Positions 17,972 through 26,430 of a stretch of 64,000 nt of DNA are shown in pieces. The DNA lies in the NCBI GenBank assembly GCA_035650355.1, contig DASRHT010000046.1, positions 1-64,000 on the forward strand. Direction: 5' to 3'. Position 1 is the first letter of the stretch; each line of letters starts with the position of its first letter. The stretch is from DASRHT01 sp035650355. Lineage in GTDB: Bacteria > Chloroflexota > Ktedonobacteria > Ktedonobacterales > Ktedonobacteraceae. Under the pieces are notes generated by a model. That model did not search any database. It was not told the DNA's origin and saw nothing but the letters and a program-made list of their open reading frames with translations. Both the position numbers and the translations under genes were made by a program.

Positions 17972-18850
17972 TCATGAGATCGAGCGTAGAATTTCTTCTG
18001 CCAACATTTCCGGGCGCTGTAACGGGATATCGTGAACAGTATTGGGCATACGTATAATACGAATATCGGGACACAACGCCTTGATCGTGTCGATACCTTC
18101 TTGCCGTGCCTGCCTGAAACCTGCCCAGGGTTCCCTCAGTTGCTCCTGTTCCGCGACAATCAGTGTGACCGGACACTGCACCTGCCGATAGAGATCAAAT
18201 GTTGGTTGCTCCCACATAGCATCAATAATCTGGAGGTGATTCTCGAAGTCCAGGCGAGGAGCCACCGTATCATCGGAGCGCAGTTGCACAATATGCAGCA
18301 TGATATCTTCAAGTTCAGGCGTCCATTGCTCGCCAAGAGGGCCGCTACGAATGCGCGCAAGAAACGCTTCGCGCGGCGTACCGGCAAAGCGCGGCGGGGC
18401 CAGATCTACTCTCGCTCGCTCTCGCGTCCAGTTCGGGCGCGCCGAAAGCTGATTGAGGGCGCCATCGACCAGCACAAGGGAGGACACCTGCCCGGGGTAG
18501 GTGACAGCATAGTGCAGCGCGACCGCAGCTCCCCACGAATGCCCAACAACGACGGGCCGTTCGATCTCTAAAGCCTGGAAGGCGGCATGATCGTCGGCCA
18601 CAATCGTCGCAAAATCATAGCCGGAATCAGGCTTATCGCTCTCGCCATGACCACGCTGATCGAGCACTGTTACACTATGCCCCTGCGCAACCAGTCGGGG
18701 AGCCACGAGGTTCCAGATATGCGAGGCCGAGGCCAGGCCATGCAATAAGACAATTGGGGCAGCTGCGGCAGGCTCAACAGGGGACCAGCGACGATAGTGC
18801 AACTGGAGTCCATGAACGGATACAACATCATCTATTGGCGAGTTTGGCAT
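17972..18850 (-). CDS. Alpha/beta-fold hydrolase
   Basis: This 292-residue cytoplasmic hydrolase has the oxyanion motif LLHGLASASHIWN, the segment VLDQRGHGESDKP, nucleophile motif GHSWGAA (Ser about residue 105) and a C-terminal catalytic histidine in NTVHDIPLQRPE. The order is that of haloalkane dehalogenase, epoxide hydrolase and esterase relatives; the substrate cannot be fixed. GGGAGAAAA precedes the start. The gene follows a terminator on the same strand and is probably transcribed alone. Confidence 0.88.
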   Translation of the reverse strand: MPNSPIDDVVSVHGLQLHYRRWSPVEPAAAAPIVLLHGLASASHIWNLVAPRLVAQGHSVTVLDQRGHGESDKPDSGYDFATIVADDHAAFQALEIERPVVVGHSWGAAVALHYAVTYPGQVSSLVLVDGALNQLSARPNWTRERARVDLAPPRFAGTPREAFLARIRSGPLGEQWTPELEDIMLHIVQLRSDDTVAPRLDFENHLQIIDAMWEQPTFDLYRQVQCPVTLIVAEQEQLREPWAGFRQARQEGIDTIKALCPDIRIIRMPNTVHDIPLQRPEMLAEEILRSIS

Positions 18851-18952
18851 GTGCGATTTTCTCCCTACTGCACTTATTTCAAAAATAGCTGTTTTACGCA
18901 GTATATCACTTGGGAGCGATGACCACCCAGCTCAAGACCATAAAGCACAAAA

Positions 18953-18981
18953 CCTCCCACAGGGCAACGCCCTGAAGGAGG
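18953..18981 (-). terminator. Rho-independent terminator
   Basis: On the minus strand, CCTCC-TT-CAGGGC pairs with GCCCTG-TG-GGAGG, followed by TTTTGTGCTTT. It lies just after the stop of the 19028-19441 gene and upstream of the hydrolase. Confidence 0.8.
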
Positions 18982-19027
18982 CTTCATGCAGCATAACACT
19001 GGTCTATATTAAAAAGATCCGGGCAAC

Positions 19028-19441
19028 TTACTCGTCGTCGTCCAGATCTTCTGGCTCTAACTCATCGTCGATGTCTTCCTCGTCGTCATCCTCATCCAGG
19101 TATATTAGCTCAGAATCATCATAGTTGGGAGGATAAGATTCCTTCCGTATTCGAATAGTGGGTTGCACTTCAGGAAAAGGTTTTAACCCCTCGGGAAAGA
19201 TGGGGCTATCCATTTTTGTCTCATAGAGCGGCACGTTTTCACGCACCAGCACTTCTTCTCCCATTGCTATGGACTCGAAGCCCAGGCGGCGCAGGTCCAT
19301 CACCATTCCCGGCCATGTGTCCTCGGAATCAATAGCCCACCATTCACGTCCCATATAACGCACAGATCGAACACGCAAAGGTCGGTTGAGATCGCCCAGA
19401 TTAGCCAACAATGTTTTCGGTTTCTGTTCGGCCTTTTTCAC
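19028..19441 (-). CDS. Hypothetical protein with acidic C-terminal tail
   Basis: This 137-residue protein appears to start with GTG at 19441; AAGAAGGG lies about 12 bases upstream. The first 90 residues look globular (RVRSVRYMGREWWAI, DTWPGMVMDLRRLGFES). The last 35 are almost wholly Asp and Glu (DEDDDEEDIDDELEPEDLDD), a tail like those that bind basic proteins or mimic nucleic acid. I do not recognise the family. A clear terminator follows the stop, supporting it as a real transcription unit. Confidence 0.7.
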   Translation of the reverse strand: MKKAEQKPKTLLANLGDLNRPLRVRSVRYMGREWWAIDSEDTWPGMVMDLRRLGFESIAMGEEVLVRENVPLYETKMDSPIFPEGLKPFPEVQPTIRIRKESYPPNYDDSELIYLDEDDDEEDIDDELEPEDLDDDE

Positions 19442-19689
19442 GATGATAAACCGTCCCTTCTTTGAACTAAGGCGCAGCCATATTGCTGCTTCCGACCTGA
19501 GTTTCTACCGGTGAGAAAGCATCCACTGCCTTTTTCTTTTCCAGCTCACCCAGGATGGAAACAAATTATGTACTAATACCATACCACATAAACCAGACCA
19601 TTTGCCAGTCGGCACTTTACCGGCAAACGGGCGGTAAAATAGTATCTCCCCATGCATGCTACGAAAGCAGCGCGCTTCTTGTTGTTTAG

Positions 19690-19854
19690 CAGGGCTTCTC
19701 AAACGTCGTCTTTTCATTCAGAACGGCTCGCTAGTGAGCCGTTCTGAGAGGAAGGTGCTGGCCGTGGGTGCAGCCCACGGCCAGCACCTTCCTCTGCCTG
19801 TGAGCGCCTTCGGCGCGAGCAGTCCGAGCGTGCAACCACGTTTGAGAAGCCCTG
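19690..19854 (-). mobile_element. MITE family 1, copy C (inverted orientation)
   Basis: This 165-bp element has ends CAGGGCTTCTCAAACG and CGTTTGAGAAGCCCTG. The 10-bp direct repeat TGTTGTTTAG flanks it exactly (19680-19689, 19855-19864). The internal hairpins occur in the reverse order from copies A, B, D and E, so it is inserted the other way round. It sits between the acidic-tail gene and the histidine kinase. Confidence 0.92.
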
Positions 19855-19960
19855 TGTTGTTTAGATGGTCTGATTGACAGCATTTTCAAAACAGGGCATA
19901 CTGCATATAGTTCAGTCAGGATGCGAGCGTTCGTTTATTCGCTGCGAAAGGCGCGGGATT

Positions 19961-21868
19961 ATGAGTCAGCCAAAAAGAGCTTTTCAAGCCAGAGCTATCC
20001 CCAATACAACCTGGCGCCGTTTACGTAGCACTCCCAGCTACTTCTTCCTCATATGGCGCTGGAGCTGGTGGCTCTACGCGCTGATTGTCATCGTCGGCAA
20101 TCCTCCCCCAGACACCGCTGTTACTCGCACCTGTGATGTGTTGCTCATTGTGACCCTGATACAAACACTCGTTGTCACGCTCTACGCTCCCGTTTTCCAA
20201 ATTCTGCTACCGCGCACACGCATCTTCCACCTGCTCTCGCGCCGACGACGGCCACTGACGGAAGATGGGGAAGCTGATATTCTGGCTCCCCTGGCCCGCA
20301 CGCATAGCCCCTACTGGGATATCGCCATCTACAGCCTGGATGTCTTCATTTGCGGGCTGATCGTCTATCTGAGCGGTCCTTTCGGCGTTAATCCCCCTTT
20401 CGGCGTTAGCTCTCCTTTCTATCGCTATGGCATGTCCACAGCATTCGCGGCTGCGTTTGCCTATCGCTACCGTGGCGGCCTGGCGGCTGCGCTCGGCTAT
20501 GATCTCTTCATCTTCTTAGGCATGTACGTACCCGCACCTAACGCAACGCCCCATACAGTCACTTTGATCGATTTCTTCGGATCTTTGATGGATGTGCCGA
20601 TAGCGGCCATTCTCGCCGCCTATATGGCCTCGCTCATCAGAAACTACACCCAGAGTAAAAGGCGAGAACAGGATAACGTACGCAGACAAACAGCACTGCT
20701 TAACGTGGGCGAAACGATTGTGCGTGAAGCCAGCAATAGAGAGGCGCTTTTACAAAAGAGTGCCGAACGGCTCCGCCAGGGCGGACATTTCCAGCGCCTG
20801 GTGCTGGCCCTCGTTAGCCACACGTCTGACGAGAAAGAGGAGAAAATCTTACAGCCAGCCATCGAAGCGTGCATAGAGGTAGATGTAGATGTACCGAATC
20901 CGCAGCTCCTGGCAAGAAATCAGGCGATCCTTGATGAGGTTGTGCGTACGGCCCAGAAGTACAATACCTTCGAAGCGTTTAACCGCAAAAATTACGGCGT
21001 TGCGCGGCTCTACCTGCCCTTTTTTAAAGAGGGCGAGCTACGGATGGTCATCGGGGCCGAAAGTAGCCGCCAGACACCTTTTGATCCAAAACAAGAGTCT
21101 TTCCTGACTATCGCAGGAGCGCAACTGTTGGTCGCGCTCGACAATATCCGCCTGACGGAGCAGACCGTGGAGATGGCCGCGACACTTGAGCGCAGGCGGA
21201 TCGCGCGCGAGATTCACGATGGCATCGCGCAGCTTATTTATATGTTGAGCCTCAATGCCGAGACCTGCTCTACACTGGCTCATCGTATCGCCGCAGATCC
21301 CTCAGAAGACGCCACAACCGTTGCTTCCCTCGCGGACCGCCTGGATAAATTGGTGACGGTCTCCAAACAGGCGCTATGGGAGACGCGCAACTATATGTTT
21401 TCTCTCAAGCCTTTGATGAGCGGCGCTACGACGCTGACGCAGATGTTGACCAACCAGATTCGCGAGTTCGAAACTATCAGCGACCTGCCCGTAAGCCTGG
21501 AAGTGACGGGCAATGAGGAGCTGCTGAACATGAGCCAGCGCAACCCCAATCAATATGCACAGCTTGGTACCGCCATCTTCCGCATCGTCCAGGAGGCGCT
21601 CTCGAACGCCTATAAACACGCCCATGCGACGCAGATCCAGGTATCCCTTCGCTACCAACCTACGAGCATTGAAGTTGAGATTTGCGACAATGGGCGGGGC
21701 CTGACTGATCATGAACACGAACCTTCGACCGGCGGAGAGCTTGAGCGCATGTATTCAGGACATGGGTTGCGCGGCATGCACGAGCGAGCAGTAGAGCTAG
21801 GTGGCAAGCTTGAAATTACGCAGCTTCCAGCCGGAGGAGTCAAAGTATGGGTACAGCTTCCCATCTAG
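19961..21868 (+). CDS. Sensor histidine kinase (NarL-type, HisKA_3)
   Basis: This 635-residue membrane sensor phosphorylates the response regulator encoded next. The N-terminus has several membrane segments (about residues 18-45, 55-85, 110-140, 155-220), then a GAF-like domain (about 235-400), the dimerisation/phosphoacceptor motif REIHDGIAQLIYMLSL with His about 419, and a C-terminal ATPase domain with EALSNAYKHAHA and DNGRGL. These are features of the LiaS/NarX/DegS class. The start at 19961 is favoured by a GAAAGGCGCGGG site; an earlier ATG at 19874 overlaps the MITE flank. The signal sensed is unknown. Confidence 0.92.
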   Translation: MSQPKRAFQARAIPNTTWRRLRSTPSYFFLIWRWSWWLYALIVIVGNPPPDTAVTRTCDVLLIVTLIQTLVVTLYAPVFQILLPRTRIFHLLSRRRRPLTEDGEADILAPLARTHSPYWDIAIYSLDVFICGLIVYLSGPFGVNPPFGVSSPFYRYGMSTAFAAAFAYRYRGGLAAALGYDLFIFLGMYVPAPNATPHTVTLIDFFGSLMDVPIAAILAAYMASLIRNYTQSKRREQDNVRRQTALLNVGETIVREASNREALLQKSAERLRQGGHFQRLVLALVSHTSDEKEEKILQPAIEACIEVDVDVPNPQLLARNQAILDEVVRTAQKYNTFEAFNRKNYGVARLYLPFFKEGELRMVIGAESSRQTPFDPKQESFLTIAGAQLLVALDNIRLTEQTVEMAATLERRRIAREIHDGIAQLIYMLSLNAETCSTLAHRIAADPSEDATTVASLADRLDKLVTVSKQALWETRNYMFSLKPLMSGATTLTQMLTNQIREFETISDLPVSLEVTGNEELLNMSQRNPNQYAQLGTAIFRIVQEALSNAYKHAHATQIQVSLRYQPTSIEVEICDNGRGLTDHEHEPSTGGELERMYSGHGLRGMHERAVELGGKLEITQLPAGGVKVWVQLPI

Positions 21869-21896
21869 TGTAGATTGCTGAACAAGAGAGGAGGAT

Positions 21897-22562
21897 ATGA
21901 TGGCAAAGATACGCCTTATGATTGTGGATGACCATGAAATTGTGCGTATGGGGATACGGGCCGCTTTTGAGTTAGAAGCGGATATCAATGTGGTCGGCGA
22001 AGCCAGCAGCGGTGAGGAGGCGCTGGCTAAGGTGAGCGTACTGGGTCCCCAGGTGGTCTTGATGGACGTGCAAATGCAGAGCATCAACGGCATTGAAGCG
22101 TGTCGCGAGATCAAGAGCCAGCACCCCGACGTTGCTATTGTGATGTTTACCTCTTTTGCCGATGAGGAGGCCGTTTTCGATTCTATCATGGCCGGGGCCG
22201 ATGGCTACCTTTTAAAAAATGTGGGTCGGGCGGAGTTGCTCAAAGCCCTGCGTCTCGTCGCAGCCGGACAATCGCTGCTCGATCCCGAGGCAAGGCAACG
22301 AGTAATGGAGCAAATGCACGCTCTGGCAAACGGCACCGCGCAGGGACCGGGCGGCGATCTTACCGAGCGCGAGCGTGAAGTGCTGGCCCTGGTGGCGCGC
22401 GGCTATACGAACAGACAGATCGCCGATACGTTATATATGAGTGAGAAGACGGCCCGCAACCATGTCAGCCATATTCTGGAGAAACTCGGTCTCTCGCGAC
22501 GCAGCGAGGCCGCCGCCTTCGCCGTGGAGCACAAACTTGTCCCACGCCGGGAACAGGAATAG
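21897..22562 (+). CDS. NarL/FixJ family response regulator
   Basis: This 221-residue two-domain regulator has a receiver domain (about 5-125) with acidic pocket VDDHE, phosphoacceptor Asp57 in VVLMDVQMQ and Lys in GYLLKN. Its LuxR-type helix-turn-helix (about 150-215) contains LTEREREVLALVARGYTNRQIA. It begins 28 bases after the kinase with AGGAGG before a double ATG, so the two form an operon and a cognate pair. It likely controls genes including its own operon. Confidence 0.95.
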   Translation: MMAKIRLMIVDDHEIVRMGIRAAFELEADINVVGEASSGEEALAKVSVLGPQVVLMDVQMQSINGIEACREIKSQHPDVAIVMFTSFADEEAVFDSIMAGADGYLLKNVGRAELLKALRLVAAGQSLLDPEARQRVMEQMHALANGTAQGPGGDLTEREREVLALVARGYTNRQIADTLYMSEKTARNHVSHILEKLGLSRRSEAAAFAVEHKLVPRREQE

Positions 22563-22602
22563 GATTCTCTCCACAATAGCCAGTCTTTCAGGAAGGATCA
22601 CC

Positions 22603-23451
22603 ATGCCAGAAGGAACCAATCGACAATATTTACTGACTCAGCAATACAAAAACGCCTCCAACTTAAACGCGCGTATTGAACTGCATAAACGCTTTAGCAC
22701 CGGTACTCAAAACTGGTACGAATGGATTCTTGAACATTTCACCTTTGCAGACAATAGCCAGATCCTTGAACTGGGCTGTGGGTCGGCAGAGTTCTGGCAT
22801 CACAATCGAGAGCGCATCCCCCAGGGATGGTCCGTTACCCTATCGGATTTCTCCGCCGGAATGCTGGAAGATGCCCAGCAAAACCTGCGCCATAGCAAGC
22901 ATCCCTTTACCTTCCAGGTTATCGACGCGCAAGCCATCCCTTTCGCGGATGAAAGCCTTGATGTCGTCATCGCCAACCATATGCTCTATCATGTGCCAGA
23001 TCGGCCCGGGGCGCTCTCAGAAATTCGCCGCATTTTAAAGCCAAACGGCCATTTCTACGCCACAACCATTGGAGAGACTCACTTGCGAGAGTTGGATGAC
23101 CTTGTAGGACAGGTACTCAATAGCGGCGTTTTCAGTGAAAAGTTGCGCCACGAATTCACCCTCGAAAGTGGTTACGACCAGCTCACCCCCTACTTTTCGC
23201 AGGTCGCGCTCGACCGCTTTCTCGATGGGCTGGCCGTTACCGAAGTGGAACCATTGATCGCCTACATCCTCTCTACCCGCGCCGGTCATGCTCTGGGCGA
23301 AGAGCGTATCCAGACGCTACGCACGCTGATCGAGCAGGATCTGGCCGAGCATGGGGCGATGCATATTACCAAGTCTTCGGGCATTTTTATGGCGCGCACA
23401 TGCTGTTCTGTCATAACCCCGCTCGACCCTTTAGATGATCTGACAGTATAG
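22603..23451 (+). CDS. Class I SAM-dependent methyltransferase
   Basis: This 282-residue methyltransferase shows motif I ILELGCGSAEFW (about residue 50), the acidic end of strand 2 in LSDFSAGML, and motif IV-V IANHMLYHVPDRPGALSEI followed by RILKPNG. This is the Methyltransf_11/25 pattern used for small molecules. The start at 22603 follows AGGAAGGATCACC. It lies 40 bases after the response regulator on the same strand and could be cotranscribed. Substrate is unknown. Confidence 0.9.
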   Translation: MPEGTNRQYLLTQQYKNASNLNARIELHKRFSTGTQNWYEWILEHFTFADNSQILELGCGSAEFWHHNRERIPQGWSVTLSDFSAGMLEDAQQNLRHSKHPFTFQVIDAQAIPFADESLDVVIANHMLYHVPDRPGALSEIRRILKPNGHFYATTIGETHLRELDDLVGQVLNSGVFSEKLRHEFTLESGYDQLTPYFSQVALDRFLDGLAVTEVEPLIAYILSTRAGHALGEERIQTLRTLIEQDLAEHGAMHITKSSGIFMARTCCSVITPLDPLDDLTV

Positions 23452-23493
23452 GGACGAGGTTTGCAAGTATAGACCCCTGATCCTTGCCTCACT

Positions 23494-24054
23494 CTATTTT
23501 ACTAGCGTGGCGAAGCGGATTATGCGTTTCTCCTCTTGTGTTATCTGGTTCAGCCGAAAACCTGTTACTTCATCTTGCTCGTTGAACAGAAACGTCAGGG
23601 AAGCATCCACCAGACAAGCTCTGGTTATCTGAACCGGTGAAGACCCAAAAACGACCAGCAGGTTGCTTTGCCCTTCCCAACTCGGTATGGGTTGAAGATT
23701 CTCATCGACGTAGCGGTCATCATCGCTCCAGAGAGTGCGTTCAAAGACGGGTATGCCTGTCTCAGAAGCAAGGGTAGCCGGCTCGACGTCAGATAACATC
23801 TTGCGTTCGATAGTCTCATCTTGTAGCGCCAGTTGCAGACTCTGAAAACGACCCGTGTCTTCATCCAGTGCAATATCGAGAGGTGGTTTGCTCCAATCGC
23901 CGGTTCGCCAATGGAGCGCAATGGGTGGTGGTTCCTCATCGTCTTCTGCCCTGGCGAGCCGACAATCAATTAGGACTAGCCCATGCGCAGGGCTGGTTAT
24001 TTCACGGATCACTTTCGTGGGCAACCGCTCTATCTCAACTGCTTTGAGCATCAT
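23494..24054 (-). CDS. Candidate immunity protein of the WXG100-linked toxin
   Basis: This 186-residue acidic cytoplasmic protein has no signal peptide or membrane segment. It lies 13 bases after the stop of the large toxin-like gene and is translated from its own GGGGAA site, the classic position of an immunity gene. I recognise no domain. The sequence is beta-rich (LVLIDCRLARAEDDEE, ALHWRTGDWSKPPL, SNLLVVFGSSPVQ) and strongly negatively charged, as many immunity proteins are. The immunity role is inferred from position and composition. Confidence 0.65.
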   Translation of the reverse strand: MMLKAVEIERLPTKVIREITSPAHGLVLIDCRLARAEDDEEPPPIALHWRTGDWSKPPLDIALDEDTGRFQSLQLALQDETIERKMLSDVEPATLASETGIPVFERTLWSDDDRYVDENLQPIPSWEGQSNLLVVFGSSPVQITRACLVDASLTFLFNEQDEVTGFRLNQITQEEKRIIRFATLVK

Positions 24055-24067
24055 TGTTTTCCCCTAT

Positions 24068-25648
24068 TTACGGTCTATAAACAAGATGATAAATCACATG
24101 CTCGTTTGTATCAATACCTATCTCCCAGGCACCGATTCTGAAGAACTGTTTTCCTGTTCCTGCTTTTATTAGACCATCCTCTTGAGCTTTTTCGATGACC
24201 GTTGCAATTGCACTCATTGGAAAACCGAAGTTTCCGGTCTTTTTACCTGCCGAGAGTGCATATTCTGCCAGGTGTTTTGTCGCATTAGCATTCACATAAT
24301 AGGTTGTTTCGCCAACACGCATGATAAAGTTCCTGGGAACAGTTGTACCAGGTTGGTTTGGCCCGAGATGCCATACTTCCCACGGTTGACCGGGGTGGAG
24401 TGCAGGTAAATGATCCCCGTTGAGAATGACTCTGAGGGTATCGGCGTCGTAATTACTCAGAATATATTTGAGTCTATCCACGCCATATTTATTTGCGAAA
24501 TCGACCAGTGCCTGGATCTCAGCATGCGCCTCCGCAAGGGAAATATTCCCGGCAGACCATTCTTCTAAAATTTTTTGAATATATGCCGAGACCTCTGGCT
24601 TGATCTCATCTTTTAAACGTTGGAAAACGGCTTTCGTCAGGCCCTTCTCAAGTGCTCTATTGACAATGATCTCGCTGTACTTCTGCATCAGCTTCTGCGT
24701 GAACTTGTCGATAAAATCTTTCACTATCTGCGCCGCAACCGTTTCAGTGAGGCGTGCCACGCTCTTTTGTATCACTACATCGAGTAACTCTTTGAGCCCA
24801 AACTTTTCGAGGAGTTTGACAATGCCCTTCCCCGCCAGAGAAAAGATGTCTGCGCCTGGAATAAACAAAGCGACATCCATAGCGATGTTCAGGCCCATAT
24901 CGATGCCCGCCATCCACTTCTCGGCGTCAGTTGAGTTAGGATCGGTAAAGACCACTGTATCATCGGCGATATTCGAGAGGCCCAGAAGCCAGTCGGCAGC
25001 AGCCAGGAGCCAGCTATTAAGCTTATTGAGTAGCCAGTTGACCGCCTGGTAAATGTTCGCAGCCCACTGGCAGAGGATAGGCTCAACCGCAGCGACCATA
25101 GCCAGCACATCACCGCCCAGGTGCGCCAGCCCCTTAACTCCATCCACCGCATCGTGTAGCGCGGCGCCAAAGTGGGCATGGACAAGATTACTGAAGAACC
25201 CACCCGCATCGTTCATCTCACGTTGCAACTGGGCGCGCATATCGTCGAATACCGCGTGAACGGCGTCCTCACCCTGCTTCACCACAATATCAGGTGTCAG
25301 GCGGTCCACCACCCACTGGGCCACATCCAGAAACGGCTCGACGGCGTACTCAATCGCCCTTGCTGCTGCTCTTACATCGTTGGCACACGTCTCATAGAGT
25401 CCTGCCAGGTCGTTGAGATGGCCCGTAATGGTATCGACCCAATTGATCTGCTTGCTGATCATCGTCACGAACGCATCAGCTCCCAGGCCCTTAAAAGAGA
25501 CGCTGAGCGTCTGCTGGTGGGTACGTAATTGCGTGTTTGACGCGTTGTACAGATTGGCGAGTTTGCAGACAGTTGGCGCGGCTTCATCAAATGGCTGCGC
25601 GATCTTTTCGGTCAATGCCGCAACGGGATTCGCAAGTTGAATTGTCAT
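24068..25648 (-). CDS. Large WXG/LXG-type secreted toxin-like protein
   Basis: This 526-residue protein looks like a polymorphic toxin of the type exported by ESX/type VII-like systems. The N-terminal 100 residues are helical and WXG-like (RTHQQTLSVSFKGLGADAF). A long middle part (about 110-410) is helical with hydrophobic stretches near 165-225 and 250-280. The last 110 residues change character: RVGETTYYVNANATKHLAEY, then FRIGAWEIGIDTNEHVIYHL at the end. This is compatible with a small nuclease fold carrying an essential His, which is not proven. It is flanked by a WXG100 gene (upstream) and a candidate immunity gene (downstream). AAGGAGCGCAACG precedes the start. Confidence 0.7.
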   Translation of the reverse strand: MTIQLANPVAALTEKIAQPFDEAAPTVCKLANLYNASNTQLRTHQQTLSVSFKGLGADAFVTMISKQINWVDTITGHLNDLAGLYETCANDVRAAARAIEYAVEPFLDVAQWVVDRLTPDIVVKQGEDAVHAVFDDMRAQLQREMNDAGGFFSNLVHAHFGAALHDAVDGVKGLAHLGGDVLAMVAAVEPILCQWAANIYQAVNWLLNKLNSWLLAAADWLLGLSNIADDTVVFTDPNSTDAEKWMAGIDMGLNIAMDVALFIPGADIFSLAGKGIVKLLEKFGLKELLDVVIQKSVARLTETVAAQIVKDFIDKFTQKLMQKYSEIIVNRALEKGLTKAVFQRLKDEIKPEVSAYIQKILEEWSAGNISLAEAHAEIQALVDFANKYGVDRLKYILSNYDADTLRVILNGDHLPALHPGQPWEVWHLGPNQPGTTVPRNFIMRVGETTYYVNANATKHLAEYALSAGKKTGNFGFPMSAIATVIEKAQEDGLIKAGTGKQFFRIGAWEIGIDTNEHVIYHLVYRP

Positions 25649-25687
25649 CGTTGCGCTCCTTGCGTGATGAGAGGGATATTCTGCCGA

Positions 25688-25984
25688 TTAAAAGCTTCCA
25701 AATTCCTTTTTCAACTGCTCGTCTAATTGCTCTACCGCCTGGGCAATGGCCTGGAGGATCTGGCTGATACGTGTATCTTCAGTGCGAACACGTTTAAAAA
25801 TGGCGTTCAAGCTGATCTGACTTTCTTGCGCGAGGTTCGCCACCGCAGAAGGGAAGTTCAGATACGTATTGTCCAGTTGCCCCATCAGTACATTGGTTTG
25901 CTGCTCAAGGTGGTTCGTATCGGCCTGAATATCACTGGCTACGGTGCGCATTTGCTTGGGGGCGATAAGTATGTCATCACTCAT
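25688..25984 (-). CDS. WXG100-like small helical protein
   Basis: This 98-residue protein is predicted to be two long helices with a short turn near residues 38-45 (NTYLNFPSA), like WXG100/ESAT-6 proteins that are secreted or act as partners for larger cargo. The strict Trp-x-Gly is not present; Tyr-Leu-Asn takes its place. It begins the three-gene operon, 39 bases before the toxin-like gene. It probably pairs with the N-terminal helices of that protein for export. No secretion ATPase is in the window. Confidence 0.7.
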   Translation of the reverse strand: MSDDILIAPKQMRTVASDIQADTNHLEQQTNVLMGQLDNTYLNFPSAVANLAQESQISLNAIFKRVRTEDTRISQILQAIAQAVEQLDEQLKKEFGSF

Positions 25985-26083
25985 AAGTATTCTCCCATTT
26001 TATAGATAAATTTAGTGAATTATCATATACATATAATTATATTATGAGAAAAGGGGATTTGCAAGAGCTTAGTTCGTAAGGTG

Positions 26084-26329
26084 CAGGGCTTCTCAAAAGT
26101 CGGTGCGTGCTCTAGCTGCTCGCGTCACAGGCGCTCAAAGGGAGAGGAACTCTAGCTGCTCGCGCCACAGGCGCTCAAAGGGAGAGGAACTCTAGCTGCT
26201 CGCGCCACAGGCGCTCAAAGGGAGAGGAAGGTGCTGGCTGTGGGCTGCGCCCACAGCCAGCACCTTCCTCTCCAGAACGGCTCGCAAGCGAGCCGTTCTG
26301 GATGAAAAGACAACTTTTGAGAAGCCCTG
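26084..26329 (+). mobile_element. MITE family 1, copy D with internal expansion
   Basis: This 246-bp element has ends CAGGGCTTCTCAAAAGT and ACTTTTGAGAAGCCCTG, flanked by the exact 10-bp repeat TCGTAAGGTG (26074-26083, 26330-26339). It is longer than other copies because a 40-bp unit is present three times. Confidence 0.93.
26110..26229. repeat. 40-bp unit tandemly triplicated within MITE copy D
   Basis: Units at 26110, 26150 and 26190 are 40 bp each and nearly identical (one C/T change: CGCGTCACAGG versus CGCGCCACAGG). Each begins CTCTAGCTGCTCGCG. Other copies have one such segment, so this is a local expansion. Confidence 0.93.
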
Positions 26330-26430
26330 TCGTAAGGTGTAAGTCGTAGGGCGACTATACTACAGTGCCATTTAACACCTTCAAGCAGGGGAAGAGATGA
26401 GGACATCATGCTCTTGCAAAACTTGCAGGA

